From positions 1 to 22,288 of the forward strand of contig CAYXXU010000072.1 in the NCBI GenBank assembly GCA_964469155.1: 22,288 nucleotides of DNA. Direction: 5' to 3'. This document shows positions 1-7,434 of the stretch, piece by piece. The DNA comes from CAIWKO01 sp964469155 (GTDB taxonomy: Bacteria > Bacteroidota > Bacteroidia > Bacteroidales > CAIWKO01). The translations under genes were made by a program, and so were the position numbers. Below the pieces are notes generated by a model that was not told the origin of the DNA, ran no database searches, and saw nothing but the letters and a program-made list of their open reading frames with translations. Within the stretch, counting starts at the first letter, position 1; every line of letters begins with the position of its first letter.

Positions 1-41
1 ACTATCAAACATTTATGCTTAAAAAAACAAACTCCTCAACT

Positions 42-404
42 TTATCGATTGATCCTATCGAGGTTGGAAAATAATTGTTCTTCTTTAGTATCGTTAAAAC
101 AATGCAATATGGTTGTATCGCCGCTTACCTCAGTGCGGACAATATCATACATTTTCCCGGAAAGCCTGAATTCGTTAATGTCAATTTTCTTATAACCATT
201 TTTGCATGAACTGATATCGGCACTTGTGAGTTTTATTATTATCAGATCTTTTTCCGGTACAGAGCTTTTAATTTTTCGTTTAACTTCTTTCCGGATGGCA
301 TACTGAAATGACTTGAAAACAATAATATATCCAAGACCATTGTAAAGGATGAGAAAAGCCAAAAATACTGGAATGATCTTTCTCAATCTGATTATTTTTT
401 GCAA
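42..404 (-). CDS. Small membrane-anchored protein of unknown function
   Basis: About 114-120 residues. A hydrophobic segment near residues 10-29 suggests a signal anchor or uncleaved signal peptide; the rest is polar and probably periplasmic, ending in a motif with MYDIV and later DTKEEQL. I recall this C-terminal pattern from unnamed Bacteroidota proteins but cannot name a domain. The frame has no ATG near its 5' end: a stop lies two codons before the TTG at 404. That TTG overlaps a weak -7-like GAAATTTG, so the TTG at 386 (residue 7), 16 nt further on, is an alternative start. The frame is intact and the membrane/soluble layout is coherent, so I think the gene is real. Function unknown. Confidence 0.65.
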   Translation of the reverse strand: MQKIIRLRKIIPVFLAFLILYNGLGYIIVFKSFQYAIRKEVKRKIKSSVPEKDLIIIKLTSADISSCKNGYKKIDINEFRLSGKMYDIVRTEVSGDTTILHCFNDTKEEQLFSNLDRINR

Positions 405-652
405 ATTTCAAAAATTAATTGATAAATATCAATTTAATTGCAAAATAAAATGAAATCCATCCACGAAAAAATTTTCGGAAGAAAACTTCTACTAAAATTA
501 AACGGATATTTCATAACCTTTTCTTAAAAAATCAGTATTAGTTTTGTATAAAAAAGAATACTTTTTATTTGTTTTAAAAAAAAATATTAGTTTTACATTC
601 GGAAATTTTGTAGTATTGTATCCAAATTTCTGCACACCAGAAAACGAACCTT

Positions 653-904
653 ATGAGATATTTTAAAAAATGGCTATTTATACTGCTGGCAGTAATTGTT
701 GCAGAAGTAGCATTCGACTCCTGTTCAAGGCATTACAGGTATAAAAAGATGATCAAACGCAGACGTTCTGCCATATCTCACCGCTATCATTCACCATATC
801 AGAAGAAACTTAAAAAGAATATTATCCCTATCAATAAGAATTATATTATTAAGAATAAGCGTAATACTTCGGGTGTGCCGAATTCTGGCAAAAGACGACG
901 TTAA
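653..904 (+). CDS. Short, strongly basic membrane-anchored protein, unknown function
   Basis: This ORF encodes 83 residues. Residues 7-20 are hydrophobic. Cys24 follows FDS, which is a poor lipobox, so a simple N-terminal anchor is likelier than a lipoprotein. The rest is very rich in Lys, Arg, His and Tyr with no recognisable domain. It stands alone, with a strong intrinsic terminator 21 nt after its stop, which supports a real short transcript. The long AT-rich upstream region (405-652) is shared with the divergent gene and holds only weak promoter-like sites. I do not recognise a family. Confidence 0.6.
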   Translation: MRYFKKWLFILLAVIVAEVAFDSCSRHYRYKKMIKRRRSAISHRYHSPYQKKLKKNIIPINKNYIIKNKRNTSGVPNSGKRRR

Positions 905-925
905 ATAAATTTTTCAAAAAAAATG

Positions 926-955
926 GGCTGTTTAGATTGTTAAACAGCCTTTTTT
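926..955 (+). terminator. Intrinsic terminator after the basic small protein
   Basis: A perfect 9-bp stem GGCTGTTTA/TAAACAGCC encloses a 6-nt loop and is followed by six T residues. It lies just downstream of the stop at 904. Confidence 0.9.
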
Positions 956-1033
956 GTTGGAATTCCTCTCTCATTTACTTTTCCAAATGGATGGAAACTG
1001 CACGATTTTCTGTCCTCTTCTGTCTACAGACTT

Positions 1034-1073
1034 CTTAAATCCCAATTCTAAAATCTTAAATCATAATTCTGAA
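1034..1073. repeat. Two imperfect 19-bp direct repeats with 21-bp period
   Basis: CTTAAATCCCAATTCTAAA (1034-1052) and CTTAAATCATAATTCTGAA (1055-1073) match at 16 of 19 positions. The pair sits directly upstream of the -7 element at 1091. It may be neutral intergenic filler of a kind common in Bacteroidota, or paired sites two helical turns apart. I cannot distinguish these. Confidence 0.6.
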
Positions 1074-1090
1074 CTATGAGTTATTAATCT

Positions 1091-1098
1091 TATTTTTG
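1091..1098 (+). promoter_or_regulatory. Promoter -7 element TATTTTTG
   Basis: This matches the Bacteroidota -7 consensus TAnnTTTG and ends 21 nt before the ATG at 1120. No clear TTG -33 box is seen. Because it spans the TTG at 1096, it argues against using that TTG as the start codon. Confidence 0.6.
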
Positions 1099-1119
1099 CA
1101 CCCAAACATAGCAGTTCGA

Positions 1120-2307
1120 ATGGTTAAAGAATTTCAGAAGATAGAAACCTCTCTGGCAAAGGTGCTGGCATATGCCGAAGCGCACGACTACAAAGGCTAT
1201 AACAAATACGATGCGCTGGACAGCAAATTTCTGTGGTTTATGTCGTTTGGCAGCAAGTTTCTGCGGCTGGTCTACAGCCAGGTGGTGATGCGCGCACCGG
1301 TGAACATACGCCCCTGGTTCTTTGTTCCGAAAACCCGCAACCCCAAAGGACTTGCCTTGTTTGCCATGGCGTATATGAACCGCTACAAAGCCCATAAAGA
1401 CCCTACCGACCTGGCTCATGCCGAGGCCCTGCTTGGCTGGCTGCTGCAACACCCCTCGAAGACCGAATGGGGTATGTGCTGGGGATATCAGCATCCGTGG
1501 CAGGATGTAGGCTTTTTTGCCCCCGCTCATCTGCCCAACCGCGTGGTGACCTATTTTGTGACCACCGCCATGATGGATGCATACGAGATCACGCATAACG
1601 AAAAATACCTGGATGCTTCGAAAAGCGCCCTGACCTTCCTGCTGAAAGCGCCCAAAGTGCTTTTCGAGGACGAAACCATGAAATGCCTGAGCTATGTGCC
1701 CAGCGAAAAGATTAACTGGATTGTGATGGACGTGAGCATACTCACCGGCTCTATCGTGGCCCGTGTGAACAAATATGTGAAGGACGAAGCCCTGGGCCGC
1801 GAAGCCCGCAAGCTGGTGAACTTTGTGGTGGACAAGCAGACCGACTACGGCGCCTGGTATTACACACACCCCGCCGGCGATCATCCGCGCAAGCACGATA
1901 ATTACCATACGGGCTATATTGTGGATGCCATTCTGGATTATATGGACCACTCGGGCGATGAGTCGTTCATGCCGCAATACCTGAAAGGGGTAGAGTATTA
2001 CAAGGAAAACCTTTTTCTGCCCGACGGCGCCCCCAAATGGGCCAACGATAAGGTGTATCCCCTGGATGTTCACGGTTCGGCACAGGGAATCATTTCTTTT
2101 TTGAGGGCTTCGCGTTTCGATAAGAGTTACCTGGCTTTGGCCGAAAAGATTGCCGGCTGGGCCATAGATTATATGCAAAACGAAAAGGAGGGATTTTTCT
2201 ATTACCAGAAGACCAAGTGGTTTCGCAAGCCCTATACGCTGATGCGATGGTCGTGCGGGTGGATGAGTAGGGGATTAAGTGAATTGGTTAATTTGAAAAC
2301 TAGTTAA
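1120..2307 (+). CDS. Alpha/alpha-toroid protein linked to polysaccharide biosynthesis
   Basis: This gene encodes 395 residues from the ATG at 1120; the TTG at 1096 lies in the promoter. No signal peptide is visible. Helical hairpins rich in aromatic residues repeat along the chain, with motifs such as WGMCWGYQHPWQD, DNYHTGYIVDAI and DVHGSAQGI. This resembles the six-hairpin/prenyltransferase-like toroid folds seen in glycan-active enzymes (hydrolases, epimerases). Similar proteins occur in polysaccharide clusters and are sometimes labelled, doubtfully, delta-aminolevulinic acid dehydratase. The next gene is a GT4 glycosyltransferase, so a role on a surface-glycan precursor is likely but inferred. 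The last codons and the stop fall inside a 16-bp repeat. The substrate is unknown. Confidence 0.8.
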   Translation: MVKEFQKIETSLAKVLAYAEAHDYKGYNKYDALDSKFLWFMSFGSKFLRLVYSQVVMRAPVNIRPWFFVPKTRNPKGLALFAMAYMNRYKAHKDPTDLAHAEALLGWLLQHPSKTEWGMCWGYQHPWQDVGFFAPAHLPNRVVTYFVTTAMMDAYEITHNEKYLDASKSALTFLLKAPKVLFEDETMKCLSYVPSEKINWIVMDVSILTGSIVARVNKYVKDEALGREARKLVNFVVDKQTDYGAWYYTHPAGDHPRKHDNYHTGYIVDAILDYMDHSGDESFMPQYLKGVEYYKENLFLPDGAPKWANDKVYPLDVHGSAQGIISFLRASRFDKSYLALAEKIAGWAIDYMQNEKEGFFYYQKTKWFRKPYTLMRWSCGWMSRGLSELVNLKTS

Positions 2308-2335
2308 TTTGAAAATTAGGCAATTTGAAAATTTG
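2288..2335. repeat. 16-bp short tandem repeat, three copies
   Basis: Copies TTAATTTGAAAACTAG (2288-2303), TTAATTTGAAAATTAG (2304-2319) and GCAATTTGAAAATTTG (2320-2335) lie in tandem. The first two differ at one base and the third is more diverged. The array encodes the last residues (VNLKTS) and supplies the stop of the upstream gene. Confidence 0.75.
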
Positions 2336-2413
2336 AAAATGTACTTTGTGTCCGTTATCTGGCGGATTGTGGTAAAAAAATATTGAATATCGAATAATGA
2401 ATGTAGAATGTTG

Positions 2414-2420
2414 AAAGGAG
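2414..2420 (+). promoter_or_regulatory. Shine-Dalgarno AAAGGAG before the GT4 gene
   Basis: AAAGGAG lies 4 nt before the ATG at 2425. Most other genes in this window lack a clear Shine-Dalgarno, so this one stands out and fixes the start. Confidence 0.6.
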
Positions 2421-2424
2421 CGGG

Positions 2425-3723
2425 ATGAAAAAAGTATTATTTATAACCTATTATTGGCCTCCCGCTGGAGGAGCGCCTATCAACCGCATTCTGAAATTCT
2501 ATCAGTATCTGCCGGAGTTTGGATGGGAGGCTGTGATACTTACCACCGAAGGGGGCGATTTCCCTTTCGAGGATGAGAGCCTGCTGAAAGAAGTCAGGCC
2601 CGATACCAAAGTCTACCGCTCGAAAGGTTTGAGCCTGCATAAAATATTCAGTTCGGTTTCGCCGAAATCGAAAAAGAACTTCGTGCCCTATGGTTTCACG
2701 GATACTTCGAAAAACGGGTTTATGGACAAGCTTTCGCGCTGGGTGAAATACAACTTTATTCCCGATACCCGCTTTCCCTGGTATTTTTCGACCGTGAGCA
2801 AGGCGGTGAAAATTGTTCAGGACGAAAAGATAGACCTAATCTTCAGCTCATCGCCCCCACAGACCAATCACCTTATTGCCCGCAAAGTGGCCCGCAAGAC
2901 AGGTTTGCCCTGGGTGGCCGATTTCCGCGATCCCTGGACGGATGTTTTCTGGCTGCTGAATAATTCCATCCGCTGGAAATGGATACACAACATTGACAAA
3001 CGCATAGAGCGCCGCACCATCGCCAAAATGGATGCCGTGATTACCGTGGGCACCTCGCTGGTGGAGATATTGCAACGAAAGACCGACAAAAAGATTCACC
3101 TGATCAGCAATGGCTACGATGATAAATATTTCAGGGACCTGCGCTATGTGAAGAATCCCAAGTTTCGTATCACCTATGCCGGCAGCCTGAGCAAGGAACA
3201 AGACCCGATATGTTTTTTCAACGCACTGGAGTTGCTGAAGGACAACAAGGATTTTTACGACAATGCGGAGATTTTCTTTTTGGGTAATTTCCCAACCTAC
3301 CTATACGATCTGGTGAATCAATCTTCTTACAAAGACAAGACCTCATATTCGCCTTACACTTTCTACACCGATTCGCTGAAAAGCATAGCTGCCTCGGAAT
3401 TGCTGCTTTTGATAGTCCCTGAGACGGATGATAACAAATGCATTCTTACCAGCAAACTCTTCGATTATATGGGGGCCTGCCGTCCCATTCTGGCTTATGG
3501 GCCATTGGAGGGAGATGCTGCCAAGGTATTGCAGCAAGCCGAAGCGGGAGAGATGTTCGATTACACTGACAGCCGCAGCTCAGCCGATTATATTCTGAAG
3601 TCATTTAATGTTTGGAAGTCGGAAAAGATGGGTGCACAGTTGCAACCCGAAAAGATAGAACAATATACGAGGAGGAACCTGACAAGGCAACTGGCAGACA
3701 TCATGGATTCGATGATGAAATAA
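2425..3723 (+). CDS. Glycosyltransferase family 4-type protein
   Basis: This gene encodes 432 residues, normal for a GT-B retaining glycosyltransferase. The N-terminal domain opens with a Rossmann strand and a Pro/Gly-rich loop (FITYYWPPAGGAP, residues 6-18), typical of GT4 enzymes that transfer sugars to lipid-linked or polysaccharide acceptors. FSSSPPQTNH and ADFRDPW follow mid-domain, then a C-terminal donor-binding domain with ITYAGSLSK and KLFDYMGACRPILAYG near residues 342-357, corresponding to the conserved E/D-bearing region. It has no membrane span and probably acts at the cytoplasmic face of the inner membrane. It follows the toroid protein by 117 nt on the same strand. Donor and acceptor cannot be read from the sequence. 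Confidence 0.9.
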   Translation: MKKVLFITYYWPPAGGAPINRILKFYQYLPEFGWEAVILTTEGGDFPFEDESLLKEVRPDTKVYRSKGLSLHKIFSSVSPKSKKNFVPYGFTDTSKNGFMDKLSRWVKYNFIPDTRFPWYFSTVSKAVKIVQDEKIDLIFSSSPPQTNHLIARKVARKTGLPWVADFRDPWTDVFWLLNNSIRWKWIHNIDKRIERRTIAKMDAVITVGTSLVEILQRKTDKKIHLISNGYDDKYFRDLRYVKNPKFRITYAGSLSKEQDPICFFNALELLKDNKDFYDNAEIFFLGNFPTYLYDLVNQSSYKDKTSYSPYTFYTDSLKSIAASELLLLIVPETDDNKCILTSKLFDYMGACRPILAYGPLEGDAAKVLQQAEAGEMFDYTDSRSSADYILKSFNVWKSEKMGAQLQPEKIEQYTRRNLTRQLADIMDSMMK

Positions 3724-3752
3724 TATCTATATTCTCAAACCACCACTGTCAT

Positions 3753-3780
3753 CTTCGGTCTTCGGACTTCCGTCTTCCTA
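3753..3780. repeat. 7-bp tandem repeat (CTTCGGT-type), four copies
   Basis: CTTCGGT, CTTCGGA, CTTCCGT and CTTCCTA lie in direct tandem between two convergent genes. The last unit contains the stop codon of the TonB-dependent receptor on the minus strand. Confidence 0.75.
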
Positions 3781-6144
3781 AAACTCTATACGGTAAGATG
3801 CCAGCGGTACCAGCGGCAGATCATATTGTGGCTCCATTTGGTTGGTGTAGGGATTGAACCTGAGTCCGGCCACATTTTTACGATTCAGGATATTCCCAAG
3901 TTCTACAGCAAATTCGTGCGAACATCTTTTGCTGTTCAGACGATAGCGGATACGGAAATCTATCTTAAAGAAGTCCGTGGTCTTTTTGGTATAAGCCATT
4001 GAATCTTCGAATACTGCCTGATGCTGCAATACGGATTGCTCCAAATCCACGGGAGTATAGCGCTGCCCGCCAATCTCCACCAGCTTGATGTTGAAACCAA
4101 TGGAGCTGTTCTTCTTTTTGCCAATCTTAAATTCTTTTCCGCCCAGCAGATTAAAAGCGTAATTGCTGTTGAAGCGGGTATTGCGGGTAATGCCATCGGG
4201 GTTTAAGTACTTCGAATCGTAAAGCGAGCCGGTCAGCAGAATGTAATAGCCCTTGTTCAGGAATTTCTCAATGGTAATTTCCACACCGTAATTGTTTCCT
4301 TTCCCTTTATTGACCAAAGTCTGGTTCAGAAATGAATTATCCGAATTGCTGAAATTGAGCAGGGAGAGAGTAGGGTTGGAGTTGGAAACGGGTAATTGTG
4401 TCAAATATTGATAATACAATTCCAGACGGGTACGCCAGTTCTCGGCAAACAACCACTCGTAGCTTAGTACAGCCTGATAGCTTTTGGTAAAGTTCAGGCC
4501 CTTGTTGGGTTGGAATCGGGTGCCGTACGTTTCCACTTCCGAATAATACATCTGTGTAGGTTGGGTTTGTCCGTGAACACCGAAACCCAGAGTGAGTGAA
4601 TGCAGGTTGTTGATGGCATATCGGAAAGCAAGGCGGGGCTCGAAGCTCAGGCGACCGTTGTTCAGAAGGAACAATGTGTGGAAACCGGGGGTGATGGAAA
4701 AGGATTTGTTCAAATAGAATTTATACTGAAAATAGGCCTGCAGCAGGTTGGTATTGCCTTTGAAATCCGAGACCGTATGTTTGGTTTGTCCACCGCTGTA
4801 TGTATAATAAAAGGTGTTGTCGGTTGTATTCTGATTACGGAAAATGATACCTGCCCTGAAAATGTGCCGGGTGCTGATCTTTTTGTTGTACAGAAGAGAA
4901 AAGATGTTGGTCTGCTGAGTGGTCGATTGACGCGAAAGGTCGTAAGTCTTATAGTCAGAGCCGGTAGAGTCTTCCGAATAATCAGGGTTGAAATAAGAAG
5001 AGGAGATGATAGTTTTCAGATAAGCGGTTTTGCCAATAGGATAAAACCAGGTGAGTGAAGAAAAGCCTGATCTGGAACCGGAAATATCACCCAAACGGTC
5101 GCCGTTATTCTTCCATTCGCCGGAATCTTTGGGAGCCTTATAAACAGCCCTACTGATACCTCCGACTCCCAATAAAGAGATATAGCCTTTCTTCAAAGGG
5201 AAGTTGAGTTTGAAAGAAAGGTCCTGAAAGTCCGGAGTAGATTCGACAATCTTAATGCCCACATAGGATAGCAAAGCCACGGTGGAGTAACGATATGATG
5301 CCAGATAGGACGACTGCTTGCCTTTCTTAAAAGGACCTTCGGCTCCGAACTCAACGCCGTTGGCACCAATCTGGGCAATGTATTCGCGCTTTTCGTTGTT
5401 GCCGTTGCGAAGCTTTAAATCAAAAACAGCCGAAGTGGCGTTGCCATATTCGGGAGCAAAGGCCCCACTTGAGAAATCGGAATTGTCGAGCAGATTGGTG
5501 TTGATCATGCTGATGGCGCCGCCTGAACTGCCCACTTCGGCAAAATGATTGGGATTGGGAATTTCAATCCCATCCAAACGCCACAAAATGCCCATGGGCG
5601 AATTGCCACGCACCACAATGTCATTCCTTTCGTCAGAAGGAGCGGATACACCGGCAAAGCTCGAAGCCATGCGCGAGATGTCGCCCCAGGCACCGGCATA
5701 TTTATTGGTTTCTTCTACAGAGAACTGTCGGGTACTGATGACCGACATCTCGTTGATGGTATTTTGCTTTTTGTTTTCAGCCGTGATCACTATTTCTTTG
5801 CTGGTATAGAACTTTTCGGATAGCTCAATGGTCAGCACCATCTCGTGGGCCGAACTGACCTCAATATTCTTCAACAGATATTCTTCATAGCCCATGAAAC
5901 TTATGCTCAGGCTTTGCCGGCCCACAGCCACATTCTCCAGACGGAATTTTCCGTTGGCATCTGTAGTAACCCCCACAATGGGATTGGTGTTGAGCAGTAT
6001 CACATTGGCTCCGGGCAAAGGCAGTCGGGTTACATCATCAATGACCACTCCGCGAATGGTTTGTTTCAGGTTTTGTGCAAAGCTGAGTTGAGTGATGCTT
6101 ATGAATAGTGCAGCCAGTAAAATGCGCCGTATGAGTTTGATCAA
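3778..6144 (-). CDS. TonB-dependent outer-membrane receptor with CarboxypepD_reg-like domain
   Basis: This gene encodes 788 residues. A signal peptide ends at about LSFA|Q (23/24). Residues 29-110 form the beta-sandwich CarboxypepD_reg-like domain (GVVIDD, LPLPGANV, DANGKFRLENV) that precedes the plug in many Bacteroidota receptors. A plug domain follows at about 140-250 (IVVRGNSPMGILWRLDGIEIPNPNHF), then a beta-barrel ending in a terminal Phe (SYRIEF), the usual outer-membrane insertion signal. It should import a ligand across the outer membrane using TonB energy. No SusD-like partner is beside it, so a SusC glycan role is unlikely. The ligand is unknown. Confidence 0.93.
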   Translation of the reverse strand: MIKLIRRILLAALFISITQLSFAQNLKQTIRGVVIDDVTRLPLPGANVILLNTNPIVGVTTDANGKFRLENVAVGRQSLSISFMGYEEYLLKNIEVSSAHEMVLTIELSEKFYTSKEIVITAENKKQNTINEMSVISTRQFSVEETNKYAGAWGDISRMASSFAGVSAPSDERNDIVVRGNSPMGILWRLDGIEIPNPNHFAEVGSSGGAISMINTNLLDNSDFSSGAFAPEYGNATSAVFDLKLRNGNNEKREYIAQIGANGVEFGAEGPFKKGKQSSYLASYRYSTVALLSYVGIKIVESTPDFQDLSFKLNFPLKKGYISLLGVGGISRAVYKAPKDSGEWKNNGDRLGDISGSRSGFSSLTWFYPIGKTAYLKTIISSSYFNPDYSEDSTGSDYKTYDLSRQSTTQQTNIFSLLYNKKISTRHIFRAGIIFRNQNTTDNTFYYTYSGGQTKHTVSDFKGNTNLLQAYFQYKFYLNKSFSITPGFHTLFLLNNGRLSFEPRLAFRYAINNLHSLTLGFGVHGQTQPTQMYYSEVETYGTRFQPNKGLNFTKSYQAVLSYEWLFAENWRTRLELYYQYLTQLPVSNSNPTLSLLNFSNSDNSFLNQTLVNKGKGNNYGVEITIEKFLNKGYYILLTGSLYDSKYLNPDGITRNTRFNSNYAFNLLGGKEFKIGKKKNSSIGFNIKLVEIGGQRYTPVDLEQSVLQHQAVFEDSMAYTKKTTDFFKIDFRIRYRLNSKRCSHEFAVELGNILNRKNVAGLRFNPYTNQMEPQYDLPLVPLASYRIEF

Positions 6145-6163
6145 AGGATTTCGTATTTAAATG

Positions 6164-6171
6164 TAAAATTA
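6164..6171 (-). promoter_or_regulatory. Candidate -7 element TAATTTTA for the receptor gene
   Basis: TAATTTTA matches TAnnTTTG except the last base and ends 19 nt before the ATG at 6144. The same 11-mer TAATTTTACAT recurs before the lipoprotein gene at 14452. No -33 box was found. Confidence 0.4.
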
Positions 6172-6236
6172 GTGAAAACATTTTATGGGGAATTCTTTTT
6201 TCGTTCGAAAATCTGAGTAATTTAGTAAAAAAAAAA

Positions 6237-6665
6237 ATGAAAAAGACACTAATGGCATTGACCCTGCTGGTTTTTCTGGGTAATGCCTGTAAAACTCCCA
6301 AAGTTTCTAATAGCAGTGAGGCCAACGAATATGTTACCAGGTTTTTGGGTTATATGGATCATAACGAAGGCCCCAAACGACAGGAAATGATGGATTTTAT
6401 CGCACCATCCTATATCAGCCAGAATCATATCAATACCTCCGATTATAAGGTGAATAATTATACCATCTGGGGTTTTACTATTGAATCGTACGATGCTTCT
6501 ACCGGTATTGTCGTTACAAAAGTATGGGGCGATGCCAAAAAATGGATACACGAACTGGATTTTAAGGTAGTGAAAGAAAAAGGCAGCCTCTATCTGATGC
6601 CCGGCAAACACAGCGAAGCTTATATCGATCCGTGGTTTGAGGTGAAGACTTATATTAAGGAGTAG
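6237..6665 (+). CDS. Predicted lipoprotein of unknown function
   Basis: This ORF encodes 142 residues. The N-terminus is a lipoprotein signal peptide: two Lys, a hydrophobic core, and LGNAC with the lipid-bearing Cys at 18. The mature part is small and alpha+beta with several Trp and Tyr residues; its size and pattern would fit an NTF2/SnoaL-like fold, but I see no diagnostic motif. It is divergent from the TonB-dependent receptor and convergent with yqgE. A TAATTTAG at 6218-6225 is a weak promoter candidate. It probably sits on the periplasmic or outer face of a membrane. Confidence 0.75.
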   Translation: MKKTLMALTLLVFLGNACKTPKVSNSSEANEYVTRFLGYMDHNEGPKRQEMMDFIAPSYISQNHINTSDYKVNNYTIWGFTIESYDASTGIVVTKVWGDAKKWIHELDFKVVKEKGSLYLMPGKHSEAYIDPWFEVKTYIKE

Positions 6666-6734
6666 GAGGGGAAATAAGATTTGAGAAATCAGAAGTCAAA
6701 TTTTTCAAGCAAACCCAACTATTGGCCTAAATCC

Positions 6735-7310
6735 TCAATTCATCATCGGATCGATAGGATAATTCACCCAGTCTTTATAATCTTCACCCAAATTAAAAAC
6801 AGCTTTTTTCCACAACACCTCAGGTGGATTCTTTAGCAGAAAAGCGGCAGTGGTTTGGGCCACCACCCACGAATGTTCTTCCAGTTCCCTATCCAGTTGT
6901 TTGGGTTCCCATCCTGAATATCCTGCATAAAACCTGATCTCGTCGGGCTGTAAACTCTTTTTCTTCATCAACATCACCAGTTCATCAATATTGCCTCCCC
7001 AATAGATGCCTTCCATTATTGGCAGGCTGTTACTGATAATATCGTTGCGGGTATGAATAAAAAACAGGCTGTCGGTTTTCACTGGTCCGCCTATATAAAC
7101 CTTACTGTCGAATTCTCCGGGTATTTTATGCTCGGCTGAAGTCAGGACTTCCGAAAGCCTCAGTTCGGTGGTTCGGTTCAATACCAGGCCGAAAGTGCCA
7201 TCTTTATTGTGTTCGGCCAACAATACGATCGACCTTTTAAAATAGAAATCTTTTAAAAAAGGTTCTGAGATCAAAATTCGTCCTGCTTCCGGTAGCAATG
7301 TGGCTGACAT
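6735..7310 (-). CDS. YqgE/AlgH family protein (UPF0301)
   Basis: This gene encodes 191 residues, full length for the family. The N-terminal signature AGRILISEPFLKDFYFKRSI (residues 9-28), followed by LLAEHNKDGTFGLVLNR, is the classic YqgE/AlgH opening. Later conserved parts include VYIGGPV and FYAGYSGWEPKQLDRELEE. The protein is cytoplasmic and its biochemical role is not settled; AlgH was named from alginate regulation in Pseudomonas. It is divergent from murL and convergent with the lipoprotein gene. Confidence 0.93.
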   Translation of the reverse strand: MSATLLPEAGRILISEPFLKDFYFKRSIVLLAEHNKDGTFGLVLNRTTELRLSEVLTSAEHKIPGEFDSKVYIGGPVKTDSLFFIHTRNDIISNSLPIMEGIYWGGNIDELVMLMKKKSLQPDEIRFYAGYSGWEPKQLDRELEEHSWVVAQTTAAFLLKNPPEVLWKKAVFNLGEDYKDWVNYPIDPMMN

Positions 7311-7368
7311 TTATGCTGAATTTTATTTGATATTTTGCTGCAATAACCCAAAATACACTATTAAACGT

Positions 7369-7376
7369 TATTTTTG
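7369..7376 (+). promoter_or_regulatory. Promoter -7 element TATTTTTG upstream of murL
   Basis: This fits TAnnTTTG and lies 36 nt before the ATG at 7413. It contains the TTG at 7374 that would otherwise be taken as the start codon. No well-spaced -33 TTG was found. Confidence 0.55.
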
Positions 7377-7385
7377 TACGAAAGT

Positions 7386-7434
7386 ATTTCTGACAAAAAT
7401 AATACCATATTCATGATTTCTGACAAAAATAATA
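7386..7434. repeat. 19-bp direct repeat across the murL start
   Basis: ATTTCTGACAAAAATAATA occurs at 7386-7404 and exactly again at 7416-7434, a 30-bp period. The ATG at 7413 lies between the copies. Both copies read ISDKNN in the same frame. Confidence 0.9.

Noticed and set aside
1090..2178. Long open frame (362 codons) antisense to the toroid-protein gene
   Set aside because: It mirrors the codons of the plus-strand gene, is rich in His/Gly/Val/Phe without any domain, and has no own promoter. The plus strand has a coherent protein and promoter.
3753..3780. Heptamer repeat as a CRISPR or phase-variation tract
   Set aside because: There are no spacers, only four imperfect copies, and it lies between convergent genes rather than in a promoter or start region.
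6679..6705. ATTTGA/TCAAAT hairpin with four T residues after the lipoprotein gene
   Set aside because: The stem is only six AT-rich pairs with an 11-nt loop; it is too weak to call a terminator.
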